Source: Chara braunii (Eukaryota; Streptophyta; Charophyceae; Charales; Characeae). From it: 44,298 nucleotides of DNA. The notes under the pieces were generated by a model. It ran no database searches. It worked only from the letters and a program-made list of their open reading frames with translations, and was not told the origin of the DNA. A program made the position numbers and the translations under genes. Where the stretch lies: assembly GCA_003427395.1 (NCBI GenBank), contig BFEA01000753.1, forward strand, positions 190,890 through 235,187, read 5' to 3'. Positions 8,170 through 20,124 of this stretch are shown here, one piece after another (the stretch's first letter is position 1; each line of letters opens with the position of its first letter).

Positions 8170-10372
8170 TCCTCGTAGCCATCCCTCCCGCTGATTGGAC
8201 ACGAGGGTTTACCGATGTCCCCCCAGAGGAAGAGTTTGACCGAGATAGCCAGGGTTTAGTCAACGATGTTCGCAGAAAAGGTGATGCCAGTTGCTTGTCT
8301 CTTGGTAGTTTTGCATCGATTTCGAGCATCAATTCAGCCGAATTAAAAGGAGGGACCCTAATATGACACAACTCGTGACGACGACCTTCGCTGACCATTC
8401 CAGCGGGAGCAGACAAAGCCCTTCGACTTCCAACAGTTCCAATTGACCCTGGGAAAAACGAACGTCCAAGATGGGGGGAAAAAAATTATTTTTTTTTTCA
8501 TTCCCCTCAGGTGCATCTACTTTTAAGTGGGGCATTAACTCTTCTGCAACGAAGCGGAACAAAAACTCGTCCTGGATCGCTGTGCGAACTAGGGTAAGGA
8601 TAGTAGAAGACATCGGCGATTTGGAAGAATTTAACGTATCGATAACAAGATGCCCATTCAATCCTACCCATGCCACTACCCAAATAGCATTTCTAACGAA
8701 ACAACACAACAAAGGCAGGATGCGTCGCTCAATATTTTGGGTTTGCCCTTTCACCAAAGAAACTGCAATTCTTCGCCTCGTGGTTTTGGATCCATGAGTA
8801 CCTACCTCTCTAATGTGGCCTTGTCAAGGTGAGTCTTCAGATTCATGTAGGGATAAGTCTGACCTTTTCCCTTGGAGACTCTTCGATCACAAAGTGGTTG
8901 AGTCGAAGCTCAATCTTCTTTGTTTACTGGAATTCTTCTTCTTGATTGACGATTCTTTGAACTAAGTGGTCTCTACCTGATGGGCTCCGAAGCTGCTCTG
9001 TGCTTGTTCCTGATGAATTGGTTGTATCGTTGAGTCTCTCCTCCCAGTCGGGCCGAGGCCCGCTGGCGGATGTACCTGTTCTTGGTTCACCGCGCTTGAA
9101 CTCCAAGGGCATGCTGGGGGTGGTCTCTCCGTCCCCACCAATCCTCCACCTCCCAGGGGTTGTGAAGGAAAAGGTGGAATAAACTGAGGGTTAATACCCT
9201 GACCTGCCGCCTGTGGGTTCCAAGGTCCGAGGGGGGGGAGACCCCATGGCATGAAGCCAGGGATTCCTACGTTAAGCTGCTGCTGAGGAACCCCTAATTG
9301 ATGTTGCTGACCTCCGAGATCGCCACCTGACTGAGGAGAAAACATCGGGTTCATAGCACTGAAGTACGGTTGAAATCCTACCGACTCCGGCTGACGTTCT
9401 TGTCCTGATCTTCTTGATGGAGAGGAGGCCCCCAAGGGGGCCATCTGACCCCGATACAAGGGTCTTGACGACGCTTCCTGACCACTTGGTTGGTTGGGAG
9501 GCTGCTGACCTGACTGCTGGTTCCTTCTGCACGTGTCTTTTGTGTGGAAAAAAGCACGACATCTTCTCCATCTTGGTGTGTCCGAGGATGCCAACTTCAC
9601 CTCTAGCTGGTCGCCCTCGAAGGTCTCGAGCCATATCACGTCCTTCATATTTGCTCTCGCCGTTGGGTCAACATCAAATTTGATGTTGACTAACGACGGT
9701 TTCAGTCTGCCAGGTTCTGTGGGATGACGTTTGACGATGGGGCCGATTGCTTTCTGGATATGAGCGTCCAAAAAGAGCATTGCGTCCAGCGGGACTTGAA
9801 CGGCAATCACCCAAAAGGTGAGTTGATCCTCCTCTCGTCTCTGTTCTTTCAATTGTGTCTTGGTCATCCATAGTTTAAAGTCCAACTTATAAGTCGTGGA
9901 GCCAAGTGTTAGTTCGTGCTCTTTATTCGCCAACCATAGAGCAATAGCTCTACTCTTCGCAACATAGGACACAACATTGGGGCTCTCCATCTTTACTCTT
10001 CCCCGTCTGAAGCCTTCTTCTTCGAAACTTCCTTCCTGAATTTTGTTGTCCTCATATGCTCTGACTATATTGTCCTTGATCTTTTCGGACAAGAAGCGCG
10101 CGCCCTCTTTGAAGATAATAGTAACTGTATGTTCCTTGAGTCACGCCACTTTTGCTTGGTCGATGACGACATTCACCTTGAATCTTGCTTCCCTTCCCTG
10201 AATCGTCATTTCCCCTGGATCAATGTCAAGGGGTTCGATCCCCAGGGGGAATGATCCCCTTTTCGTAACACGGCCTAATCAACTCCTTAACTCGTTGATC
10301 CCGATCTCGAGCAACCCCCGGATCCGGTGGAGGCGATCTCTCTTCTCTCTCCATCACTACTTCTTCTTCCAT
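8162..10372 (-). pseudogene. LINE A ORF1, gag-like protein (broken)
   Basis: It starts at the ATG at 10372 (MEEEVVMEREERSPPPDPG), matching the B start region. The longest open block, 10092-8962, encodes an RRM/DUF4283-like region (VESPNVVSYVAKSR-type; FWVIAVQVPLDAMLFLDAHI; LKPSLVNIKFDVDP), a zinc knuckle (CRAFFHTKDTC, first Cys replaced by Trp) and a long Pro/Gln/Gly-rich stretch. A separate C-terminal domain lies at 8757-8329 (VRNAIWVVAW; LVRTAIQDEFLFRFV; ILDVRFSQGQLELLEVEGL). Defects include a roughly 19-bp insertion near 10235, a TGA for Trp near 10141 and frameshifts around 8960 and 8400. The ORF1 stop TAA (8162-8164) overlaps the ORF2 ATG. ORF1 proteins of this type bind the element RNA. 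Confidence 0.8.
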
Positions 10373-10710
10373 TTTATCCCAACTCAGTTAATAACCTAAC
10401 CCTTGTTTAAGAACTCAACTTAGTCTGAGACCTTTTACCTTAGTCGAAGGTTATGGAGGTTACCCCAAGGGCAACAGCAGGGAAATCCCAGATGCTCACT
10501 GTGGCTAAGCACGATTCTCTCCCAACAATGCGGAATCGGCGCTTCGACAAGGCGAAGCAGCACCATAGCCCCCATCAACCGTGGCACTATCATGGCGGTA
10601 GCACCGTCGGTCAAGCATAACTCCGTTACCGGTCCGCTAGCGCTTTGTCCGAACGCCGTAGCTACGGCGGAAGCGCCCCGGTCATCCTCCCCCCTGTACC
10701 TGACGCAATT
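10373..10710 (-). other. LINE A 5' UTR
   Basis: The stretch 10560-10705 aligns with LINE B 17960-18110: both contain GTTACCG, then TAGCGCTT, GTCCG, GCGGAAGCGC and CCGGTC in the same order. This supports both elements reaching their original 5' end. No promoter motif was identified. Confidence 0.6.
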
Positions 10711-10753
10711 TTTTTTATTTTATTTTTTTTTGACGTAATTTTTCCCTCTTTCG

Positions 10754-10756
<3 letters not shown>

Positions 10757-10791
<35 letters not shown>

Positions 10792-11391
10792 ACTCTGCTC
10801 ATTCTTATTGCCACACAAAAAGAGAGGCCGGGAATACCTCAACAAACAACCCAGAAAAAAGTAAACTTGGTTCTGGGACCAGTACCCATCTTAGGTGCAG
10901 CCCTTGGGACACTGTGGTCTAGTAGCAGAATGGCCAAATCAAGACCGCTGCCCTGACTCATCCCAACCCTGGGAAGAAAACAAAGGAAACAATCATGGCC
11001 CTGAAAACCGAACACAAACCTTCAATTAAAACAATCTCAACCACCCCTAAGCCTACAAAGCCTACCACCAATCTTAAAAGCGTAAGAGGTCTACTCACTA
11101 TTCCTAGATCTACTTGAATATCCTAGCCCAACCTACTATGTATTTCCAAACCAAGACCACCTGATCTCGGTGGTGGAGCTGAGCTCCAGACAACCAACAT
11201 TGTACACTCCCTCCGCCTGCTGTTCCCTCTGCCAGCCTACTGTGGCTGCATAACCGAGTGACCAGGTACCTCCTACAATAAAAAAGGGCCAACATGGCCA
11301 ACAAATCCTCACAAACAGAAAAATAGTACCATTTTAATAATATCCAAGTTGTAGAACTAATCTATCCTCCAATCGTTATTCGGCTTCCAAG
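10757..11391 (-). other. LINE B 3' UTR and poly(A) tail
   Basis: Non-coding stretch after the ORF2 stop at 11392. The last 200 bp before the tail (10800-10975) are the part shared with LINE C (545-640), with LINE D (about 37980-38030) and with the fragments at 20858-21013 and 21052-21170. A conserved 3' end is expected to be what the element's RT recognises. The A-tail lies at about 10758-10784. Confidence 0.75.
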
Positions 11392-14300
11392 TTAGGAGGA
11401 AAACAGCCAGGAGTCCAAACACAGTTGATTGTTGTCCCCTATCCTGCACAATTTGCCATTCAATGCCCAAGTTTGGTTGAACCAGCGTAACCCTGTCTGA
11501 GAGTTTGATCTCGATGTTACTTTTCGTCTCCAATCTGCTTGGATAGCACGTCTGAGATGGGTTTTGAAGGTCTGGCAGATTTGTTTGTTGGTCCAGTCCT
11601 TATTTTCAAAGACTCTGTCGTTTTTACATTGCCAGATGACCGCAAAGCATACTGCTCTAGTAGATTGAGCCACAAAACCCCAACCTTTGGAGATGGGGAT
11701 ATCTATCGGAAGACCGCCCAAGAGAGCCCATTCCTTTGTCCATGGAAAGACATTGCTGGAGATGTAATCCCACCTGCTGATCCACCATTTCCATATTCGG
11801 GCTGAACCAGGGCAGTCCCACCACAGATGTACTGTGGATTCGAACGCCCATTGGCACCGAGTGCAAGTAAGATTTATCTCCATCCCTCTTTCAGCGAGCC
11901 ACACCGCTGATGGGGTTGAAACTAAAGAAACCAACCATAGCAGAGACACATGTCTTTGGTTCGCAATTAGTTTAAGTTGTTTCCAGCAAGCTGACAAAGC
12001 TCTATCTATCTCCTCCAACTCCAGTTGCAGGAGTTGTGCCCATCTTTCTGTGGCCACCACCTGTGGCAGTTTCAGCGGCCGGTTCACAGTGTACCCAATT
12101 CTAATCGAGTAGTCCGCAAGAGTGACACTTGTTCCCCTATCTCCTTTTACTGTCCATTCCCATAGGGCCGGATCTAGCTTCAACTGAAGAATGGGGGAAC
12201 CCCTAGCTATGGTTTGACAGAAAGATAACTCGTCCGAGCCGGCTGTCTCAAAAACACGAATCTGCTGCATAGATAAGCCCAGTGGGGGGGGAGGATTTTC
12301 CTCATTTAGTGACAGTATCCTTCCCTGTTGAATTCCCCAGCACTCAAATTTTATGTGGCTATCAGTCTTAATATTGACCAGCTTCTAGGCTTGTTCAGGG
12401 ACTGCCTGGGCAGTACTGAACCATATACCCGGGGGATCCACCCCTTCTGGAGATATTAACTGTTTCCATTTCTCTGGAATGGCTTCGATAATAGCTCGTC
12501 TCCTTCCTTCCTGGTACCAAGTTTGGCCCAGCTGAGAGCGTAACTCCTCTTCAGTTCTCCAGCAACCCAAGATCGGATTCCACAGGTCTTGAATTCTAAG
12601 AACTTCCCGCTCTGTCTATGTGCGGCCGAAGCTCGCTAGGGACAAATCTGCTTTGAACCATTCCCCTGCAAAATCTCTTATTCTTGGATTTTCAAACACA
12701 TGTTGCATGATCACTTCGGCCTTCGTGTGAGGTTCGTTCCATATTGTAGGTCTGATTCTCTTCCAAGCCTGTATAATCACTGACCAAAAGGATGACTTAA
12801 CGTGTCTGCGCTGATAGGAATATAGCAGCAGACATGTCCATACGTCTGCCGACCTTGACAAATGCCATTCCCTAGCCAAGATTCTTTCTGCCAAATGAAC
12901 CCAATGGGGAGGGGGGCTAGGGAGAGTGGCCTGGATAATCCAAAGCACTAACATTGCATTGTTCTGTCGCCGCGGATCCAACATTCCCAGCCCACCTTCA
13001 CTGTGGGGATAGCACAACATTTCCCAGGCCACCTTCGATATAAAGGCATCCTCGTCATCTGAGAATGGTTTCCAAATGAATCTGGCAGCTCTTCGTCTAG
13101 ATAGTGTATATAGTGAGATCCCAGTCCACGTACGCTCCCTACATACCATAGTAGAACAAACAGAGCCCCATTAACGACCATTGCCCTACCATAGATTGAT
13201 AAATGAGGTGCTTTACCCCACGATACCACTCTTTGCGTAATCTTTTGCAGTAGAATTCGGTCATGGGCTTCCGCACAGTTCGACAGGGCTATTTGGACCC
13301 CCAAAAAACGTTATGGTTGACCGACCCCAATGCGCTTCATTCCCCACTGCACCACTAACGAAAATGGCGTTGGGAGAAAATAGACTGACTTATGCCAGTT
13401 TATAGCTGCTTCAGACAACGAGGCATACTCATCCAGGCAGTATTTCAAGGCAGCAAGCGACTGGGTAGAATTCTCCACTACAGCAAATAGATTGTCAGCC
13501 AATGCTTTAACCTTGTATGGAGTTGGACCTGCTTGAAGTCCAACTATCTGTGTGTGTGCCCGAATGTTGTTGAGAACCCCTTTCATTTGAACAACAAATA
13601 GTAAGGGGGTTAGAGGGCAGCCCCGGCGTAGGGATCTGGTGAGAGGGAAGTCTTGCGACAATCGACCATTTATCATCACTGCAGCGGTGGAAAGCATGTA
13701 CAGGGCCGATACCCAAGTACAAAAGTTTTTCCCAAACCCCATCAAATCCAAGGTTGAGAGGACATAAGACCAATTTACACGGTCGTATGCCTTCTCCAAA
13801 TCCATGAGAAGGACTGCCATGTCGAGCTGTTCATTCTGAATTACCTCCAATGTTTCGATTGCCGTAACAATATTGTCGAAGATTGAGCGACCCTTGATGA
13901 AAGCGGCTTGGTCTGAAAATACTAAATCCGGAAGATAGCGACCCAGTCGTCTCGCCAAGACTTTGGCCAAGATTTTGTATGACACGTTTAGGATGGATAT
14001 TGGGCGCCAGTTCCGGATTTCAGTTCTATCGCCTTTCTTGAAGAGGACAAAAATAATTCCTCGACATATATTCAACGCTAGTTTCCCTCTTGTCAGACAC
14101 TCATTGTAGATTTCAACCAACTTTCCTCCTACCACGTCCCATATAGACTGGAACAGTTCAGCTGGCAGGCCATCATCCGCTGGTACTTTACCTGTTGGCA
14201 TTGCCTTGAGTGCCTCATGGGCTTCAGTGATTAGGACAAGCCTGTCCAAATCTAACCTACCAGCCTGAGAGAGTCTAGCCAGTGTGTTGATCCAGTGCTG

Positions 14301-15611
14301 TGAGTCCTTGTGGAGGTCGGACCGAGTGTTGGCTCCCTGAGTTCTATGGGTCAAAATATCCCTGTAATATAGCGCCGCATAGTTACAGAGTTCAGTTAGT
14401 TCTTTTGCTACCGGAGCGACCTCGTCAAACGGGTGCTTTAACTCCTTCATAGGTACCGTGACTCTTCTTGGGAGTAGCTTATAGAAGGCTTCCTTTGTCA
14501 TGCGGTCATATACCGCAATGCCTTTGATACGCAGTCTGTCAACCATGATTTCCGACTGTTTACATTCGAGCTCGTCCCATTCAGCCAGCAACCTATTTCT
14601 TTCCTTACCCCATACTTTCTCTGAAACTGGATGTTCCAACATTCTCGACTCAACATATATTAGCCGTTTTTGAATTTCAACCACACGTTTGTTTCGTTTG
14701 TAGGCCAACAGGCGAGAGATGAAACTCAGGAGGTTGGAAAAAATCCGTGACCCTGAGTTCCACCATTCTGCCGTAGATTGGTAAATCTCCACGTGATTTC
14801 TCCCAATCTCTCCAAAACTGTTTCATCCATAAAATGAGCCTTGGTTCTTTAAGATTTTCAGTATTAAACCAAAATAGCCCTTTGCCACGCAGGGCTTCCG
14901 ATGTATGCAAGGAGAGAATCACAGGTTTGTGATCAGATAAATAATGAGCTGATTCATGTACCTTATCTACCGCTTGCCATAGCGAGGAGGAAATCATAAA
15001 GTAGTCTAGTCTACGTTTGGTGATTCTCGTATTCTCCCGGTGATGAGAGAACCATGTGTAGCCCAGAGCTTCCGGATGAGAAAGACGGAAAGGGTCAATC
15101 ACTTCTAGTTCGTCCATGACCATAGTAAGAGATAGTTTGTCTCTGATCTTCCTACCCGAAAGGTCGTCCATCGAGGTGTTCCAGTCGCCAACAAGAATTA
15201 GGTTGTCAGCCTATGGTATTAATAACAGACCTTGAAAGAAGTTAGCACGAAGAGTCTCATCTGTTGGGGCATAGATTGACGCTATTACCCAGTAGGAGCC
15301 ATTAATAAAGCATTTTACCCATGACCACCGCCCTCAAATATCAAAGTAAAAATCAACTATCTCTAACTCTGCCTTCCTATGAATCAGGATTGCAGTGCCT
15401 CCTCTTGAACCAATCGCAGGAGCCCCTAATTGGGGGCCGTCCCACCAGTTCAATAAGCCTGTAATTTTTTCCTCTGATGATCTAGTTCTTGTAGGCACAT
15501 TACTTGAATGCATTTATCGAAGATCCATGATTTCGGATTGTCCCTTTTATGGCGACCTGCTCCATCGCCCAACCCTCTAACATTCCACGACCCGATTCTA
15601 ATTTTGCCCAT
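11392..15611 (-). pseudogene. LINE B ORF2: endonuclease, reverse transcriptase, zinc-binding C-terminus
   Basis: The start ATG at 15611 (MGKIRIGSWNVRGLG) overlaps the ORF1 stop. The endonuclease keeps SWN, GDWNTS, RRLDYF and SDHKPV but has a frameshift near 15480 and stops near 15333 and 15212. The RT block 14792-13311 contains KKGDRTEIRNWRPIS, SDQAAFIKGRSIFDNI, LMDLEKAYDRVNW (motif A), SLRRGCPLTPLLFV (motif B) and KALADNLFAV. This last is motif C with the second catalytic Asp changed to Asn. Further frameshifts lie near 14790, 13305 and 13140, with stops at 12616 and 12385. The C-terminal block 12270-11392 has the zf-RVT signature (CTRCQWAFESTVHLWWDC) and then HLRRAIQADWRRK, also found in LINE D. 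Length is typical of a plant LINE ORF2 (about 1,400 codons). Confidence 0.85.
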
Positions 15612-17794
15612 TGGCAGACTGACTCCGACCAACTGATTGGATAGGAGAGCCCTGAAAGGCGGTTAACCATGTGAAAGTTAGCATTGACCTGACGTACGGA
15701 GACAGTAATTTCTTGTCTTTCAACAGTTTGCCATCCACATCCGCTAATCGCTCGGCGGACTGCAGAGGAGGCTTTTCAGTCTACGGAGCTCCATTTTTCG
15801 GGATTCACCGAACCAGGACAAGGGGATGAAGCGTATGCCTTCTTCTTCCAATTTTTCCAAATGGCCAACCACAAATCTTGCATCCATGATTGGAACGAAG
15901 AATTTTATCTGTTTATCGCCCCCTTCCGGGCTCTCCACAATCAATCTAGGCATCGCCATATCAAGAATGATACGAAATAAGAACCGATCGTTAATGGTCG
16001 TTCTAACTAAAGAAACTAGCGCAGAGGGCATTGGTTGTTCTGGGCCATGGAAACTTACCATCTGTAACGAGTTGTCCGAGGTTGGCCAAGCAATAACCCA
16101 CAAGGAGTTTCTGGCATAGGTACAGAAAAGAGACAATACCCTGTTCTTGACCTGTTGGAGTTGACCTCTGCCAAGGGAGGTTGGAACTCTCCTTTTACCC
16201 GAGTAGCTTCCTGGTGTGCCCACCACTCTTATCCTTCCAGTAGAGTCCTCTGATCTTGGAATTGATGTGTCCGATGCTTCCCCCCCTTCCTGCAGACCAC
16301 TTGCAATGAAACTCCCTTCCATGTCGAGTCGTCACTGTTTCCCTGGAGTGCTCGATCGTGGTCTCAGTGATCGGTACTATCTTTGTGTCGAGGTGTAAGC
16401 TCACGTTCGAGGTTGATTCCAGTGGCGTTGTTGGCGGAGGCACTCCCGCCTGCGATCTTGGCTGCCGGCCCTGCTACACTTTCGGTTGCCCCTCCATCTC
16501 CTCCTCCCCCTCCCATCCTGGGAGGGTAGGACGGAACAGTCGTTTGAAGTCCACCAGCACCTGCCACTCCGCCTAATGCTACTTGTTGCTGAGGTTGAAT
16601 CATCCCCACACCCCCGTTCAAAGGGGGTACATATCCCCCCTGTTGAAATATTGGCTGTGGCATCCAGGGCGTGAATGCATTCCCAGTCCAACTTGGCATG
16701 CCGTATTGAGGATGTGGAGGGAGTTGCATTCATGGCTGACTGCCTCCCTGTCCGTTGGATTGCCCACCTGAGCCGGCTGGATGAGTTGGAGAGAATGTTG
16801 GATTGAGACGAGAGCTGACAAACGGCTGACCACCTCCTTGAGCGTTGTTTGAATCGATGTGTAGTGCTGCCATCGAGGGGGAGAGCCCCAAGGGGCCCAT
16901 AGGGCCTTGATATCCTTGATTCGAAGACAACTGTTGACCGCCACTGCCTGGTTGGCTGTTTTGTTGATTCTGTCTCGCCCCTCTCCTGTTTTCGTTGTCC
17001 GTGTGAAAAAACGCTCGGCAACATCTGCACCTCGGAGTTTCCGATGATGCTAACTTGACTTCCAGTTCATCGCCTTCTGGAGTGATTACCCAAATCTTGT
17101 CCTTCATATTAGGACGAGATGTTGGGTCAATGTCAAATTTGATATTGACAAGTGATGGCTTCAGTCGATCTGGTTCCGTTGGATGCGTTCGGATTATGGG
17201 GCCAATTGCCCTTGCCACTTGTGCCTCTAGATAGAAAAAGGAATCAAGAGGCACTTGGACAGCAGTAACCCAGAAAGTGAGCTCGTCCTCTTCTTGTCGT
17301 TGCTCCCGGAGTTGAGCTTTTGACATCCATGACTTGAACTCCAGCTTGTATGTATCCTGACCAATAGTGATTTCGTCATGACCTTTGGTAACCGCCCTTG
17401 ATTTCGCCACATATGAGACCACATTTGGACTCTCCACTTTCACCCTTCCACGTCGAAAATTCACCGCGTCGAAGCTGCCTTCCTGGATTTTGTCGTCTTC
17501 AAATGCACGTACGATATCATCCTTGACTTTCTTAGGGAGAAATCTCGCCCGTTCTCGAAAAATCACAGTCACGGTATGTTCCTTCAGCCAAGCTATCTTC
17601 ACTCTATCTATGTGCTCGTTAACTTTGAATCTCACCTCTCTTCCTTTGACTGTCATTTCTCCTGGATTTATATTAGGGGGCATAATCCCTTCCTCATAGC
17701 ATAACCTCATCAGTTCTCTAAGCCTCTCATCTTCGTCTCTTTCTCCACCCGGGTCAGGAGGAGGAGACTGAGCTTCCATTTGGACCACTGCCAT
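15598..17794 (-). pseudogene. LINE B ORF1, gag-like protein (broken)
   Basis: I choose the Met at 17794 (MAVVQMEAQSPPPDPGGE), because PPPDPG aligns with LINE A. The frame is open upstream to 17830. It is open to a single TGA at 16730-16732, then continues in the same frame to 16364 (MQLPPHPQYGMPSWTG...), so one base change splits it. Domains: an RRM/DUF4283-like region (FWVTAVQVPLDSFFYLEAQV, LKPSLVNIKFDIDP), a zinc knuckle CRCCRAFFHTDNEN whose last Cys is Asn, and a Gln/Gly/Pro-rich linker. After a frameshift comes the conserved C-terminal domain (ARNSLWVIAW; LVRTTINDRFLFRII; PIMDARFVVGHLEKLEEEG, 16160-15800). The predicted intact length is about 730 residues, long for a plant LINE ORF1. Confidence 0.8.
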
Positions 17795-18118
17795 AGTTCT
17801 GAGTCTACTCCACTCAGAACGTAACACCAAGACTAGAAGACGCGATTAGAAAGCCGTAGGAAATTGTTGACAAACTTACGACAGTGTTGAACTAGAACAT
17901 GGTGCGCTCAAAATGGTTGGACCTTAACTGACAAGTCTCTATGACACCATCGCCGATAGACAACCCTCCGAACATGGCGGATAAGGACAGGGACATAGCT
18001 ACGGTGGCGACGTCATGATGGCGGCGCATGCACGGTTGACTCAGAAGCCCACGTTACCGAGGGCTTAGCGCTTGGTCCGGCGGAAGCGCTTCGGCCGGTC
18101 CCCTCCCTCCTAATCGCG
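17795..18118 (-). other. LINE B 5' UTR
   Basis: GC-rich leader similar to 10560-10705 of LINE A, ending at about 18118 before CTCTTTTCGAAGGG. No internal promoter motif was identified. Confidence 0.6.
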
Positions 18119-18474
18119 TTCTCTTTTCGAAGGGCCGACCGCCTTGAGGCACCTGATTCATACCTTGATCGTAATCGCCCGCACTTTTGTCCCTTTCAAA
18201 TTTGGTGATGGCGGGCGAGGCCCTACCTGGTAGATGTATAGCCTTTAGCTTGTCCCTTTGTTAGTGGCATGGCGCGGCTGGCTCTAACTTAGGGGCCCAA
18301 TATAGCTCGGGTCTGAATTTGTACAGGTCATTGGTATGCCGACCGAGCTAAGCACATTGGCTTTTCAGACGGGCATTTGTTTTCTCGGCGCAGTCGACAT
18401 TTTCCGTTCTGGTCGGCGCTGCGCAGAAAGGAACAGGCAGGCGGAGGAGCTGCGTGCAAACGGGTGTGCAGAAG

Positions 18475-18478
<4 letters not shown>
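18119..18478. other. no recognised feature
   Basis: Flank between LINE B and the CT repeats. Nothing coding or repetitive was recognised. Confidence 0.5.
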
Positions 18479-18526
<48 letters not shown>

Positions 18527-18711
18527 CTGCGGTGTCGTACGTCATTCACACTCGGCGCCAAAAGGAAATAGGCGAGTTCGCGCGGCGTGGCCAAGTCACC
18601 CTCTCTCCCTCCCTCCCTCTCTCAGCGGTGTTGTGTGTAAAGAGGTGGAGGGTTTTGTTCACACTCGGCCCCAAAACGGAATAGGTGGGTTCGTCCGGCG
18701 TGGCGAAGTGC

Positions 18712-18790
<79 letters not shown>
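18479..18790. repeat. two CT arrays with a duplicated 55-bp unit
   Basis: (CT)n at about 18479-18522 and 18715-18788. A unit beginning ACACTCGGC and containing AATAGG, then GTTCG, GGCGTGGC and AAGT occurs at 18547-18600 and 18659-18714, each copy leading into CT-rich sequence. This suggests duplication of unit plus microsatellite. Confidence 0.8.
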
Positions 18791-18792
<2 letters not shown>

Positions 18793-19389
18793 CCCCCCCT
18801 CCCTCGTCAGACAGACAGGAGAAGGTCACCATCGAAATCTGCAGGGGCTGGAGTAGCAGGAGACCGACGAAGGGTGACGGTCAGGATGCGTGATCAGGAG
18901 GATGAGAGGGTCGGGATTTGGTCGGGGAGGATGGGATGCGGCAACAAAGGAAGCAGAAGGAGAGTTGCCAGGATAGGGTGAAGCATGCAATGCAAGGTAT
19001 GTTTGCCGGTGTTAAGGAGGTTGTGGAGGGGGAAGACGTCGAGGAGGGTCCTAAAGTAAATTGCTGGAGGATGTAGGTCGGGGACCCAATTCGCTAAGAA
19101 GGGGATGGGCAGGGCTAATTGGGAGGGGACCGATCAGGATATGGGATCGAGAGGAGGAGAAGGTGGGAATGCCACATGCCAGCCAATCAGGGTGAGGATG
19201 TAGGAACCGATGAAGTGCAGGAGAAAGAACGTCAAGGCACACGGGTAAGGAATGCAGGTCGTGTAGTGGGGGGGGATGAGGACAAGGTGGGGAAGAAGAG
19301 ACTGGAGGGGGGAAGAGGGGTTCAGGGCGGAGGGAGGGGAACAGGTGGTAAGGAAAGGAAAGAGCAGGATAATGACGAAGGGCCTGAAT
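18791..19389. other. purine-rich sequence, no gene recognised
   Basis: GA- and GG-rich on the plus strand. Open frames exist in it but their composition follows the bias. It is the only sequence near the 5' side of the RPC11 exons before the gap, so it could hold part of that gene's promoter or 5' UTR, but no element is visible. Confidence 0.4.
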
Positions 19390-19565
19390 CATGAGAGGGA
19401 TGGGGTAAATGAGAGGGACGGAGATCAATGAAGAGAGGGACGGAGATCAATGAGAGGGACGGGGATCAATGAGAGGGACGGAGATCAATGAAGAGAGAAA
19501 GAGCGACGAACAAGAAGGGCGTGAATCATGAGAGGGACGGAGATCAATGAAGAGAGAAAGAGCGA
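19390..19565. repeat. tandem repeat, about 24-bp unit
   Basis: GAGAGGGACGGAGATCAATG recurs at least five times between 19390 and 19550, some units extended by AAGAGAGAAAGAGCGACG. Non-coding minisatellite. Confidence 0.85.
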
Positions 19566-19827
19566 CGGACAGAGGAAGACCAGATCCGATGAGGCCACGT
19601 CGAGTGTCAGAGGAGGAGCTGAAAAAGCATCCCAACGGAGGAGAGAAGGGCATGGAGAAAGGCGGGAAGAGAGGGGCGACGGACATAGGGCAAGGAGAAA
19701 AGACGAGGAGGAAAATCGGATTGGTGGGAGGAAGAATTTTGTGAGGGGGCATGGAGGGCACACGTTGAAAGATCAAGGGAGGCAATGGAGAAGGAAGGGA
19801 GGGAAAAAAACGAGCGGGTAGGGACGA

Positions 19828-19919
<92 letters not shown>

Positions 19920-20124
19920 NNNNNNNNNNNNNNNNNNNNNNNNNNNNNNNNNNNNNNNNNNNNNNNNNNNNNNNNNNNNNNNNNNNNNNNNNNNNNNNNN
20001 NNNNNNNNNNNNNNNNNNNNNNNNNNNNNNNNNNNNNNNNNNNNNNNNNNNNNNNNNNNNNNNNNNNNNNNNNNNNNNNNNNNNNNNNNNNNNNNNNNNN
20101 NNNNNNNNNNNNNNNNNNNNNNNN
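19828..20124. repeat. (TG)n(AG)n microsatellite running into a 205-base N gap
   Basis: TG repeat at 19828-19876, AG repeat at 19877-19919, then N from 19920 to 20124. The gap begins inside the microsatellite, so it probably reflects failure to assemble it. The start of RPC11 must lie in or before this gap. Confidence 0.95.

Larger units (their letters stand above)
4005..10710 (-). mobile_element. LINE A: near full-length, decayed non-LTR retrotransposon
   Basis: On the minus strand the order is 5' UTR (10710-10373), ORF1 (10372-8162), then ORF2 with endonuclease, reverse transcriptase and part of the C-terminal region, ending abruptly at about 4010 without its 3' UTR or poly(A). The order and sequence are collinear with LINE B. 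Two later insertions split ORF2: a mitochondrial fragment (4894-5232) and a 520-bp MITE (5721-6241). Many stops and frameshifts show it is inactive, although the endonuclease block is still open. Confidence 0.85.
10757..18118 (-). mobile_element. LINE B: complete-length non-LTR retrotransposon with poly(A)
   Basis: About 7.36 kb on the minus strand: 5' UTR (18118-17795), ORF1 (17794-15598), ORF2 (15611-11392), 3' UTR (11391-10789) and an A-tail seen as a T-run at about 10758-10784. A possible target duplication is CTCTTTCG beside the tail (about 10748-10755) against CTCTTTTCG beyond the 5' end (about 18121). ORF1 and ORF2 carry stops and frameshifts and the RT active site is mutated, so it is not autonomous. 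It lies head to tail behind LINE A. Confidence 0.85.

Noticed and set aside
18336-18981. Frames with Ser-Leu and Arg-Glu repeats over CT/GA arrays
   Set aside because: Dinucleotide microsatellite translated in several frames on both strands.
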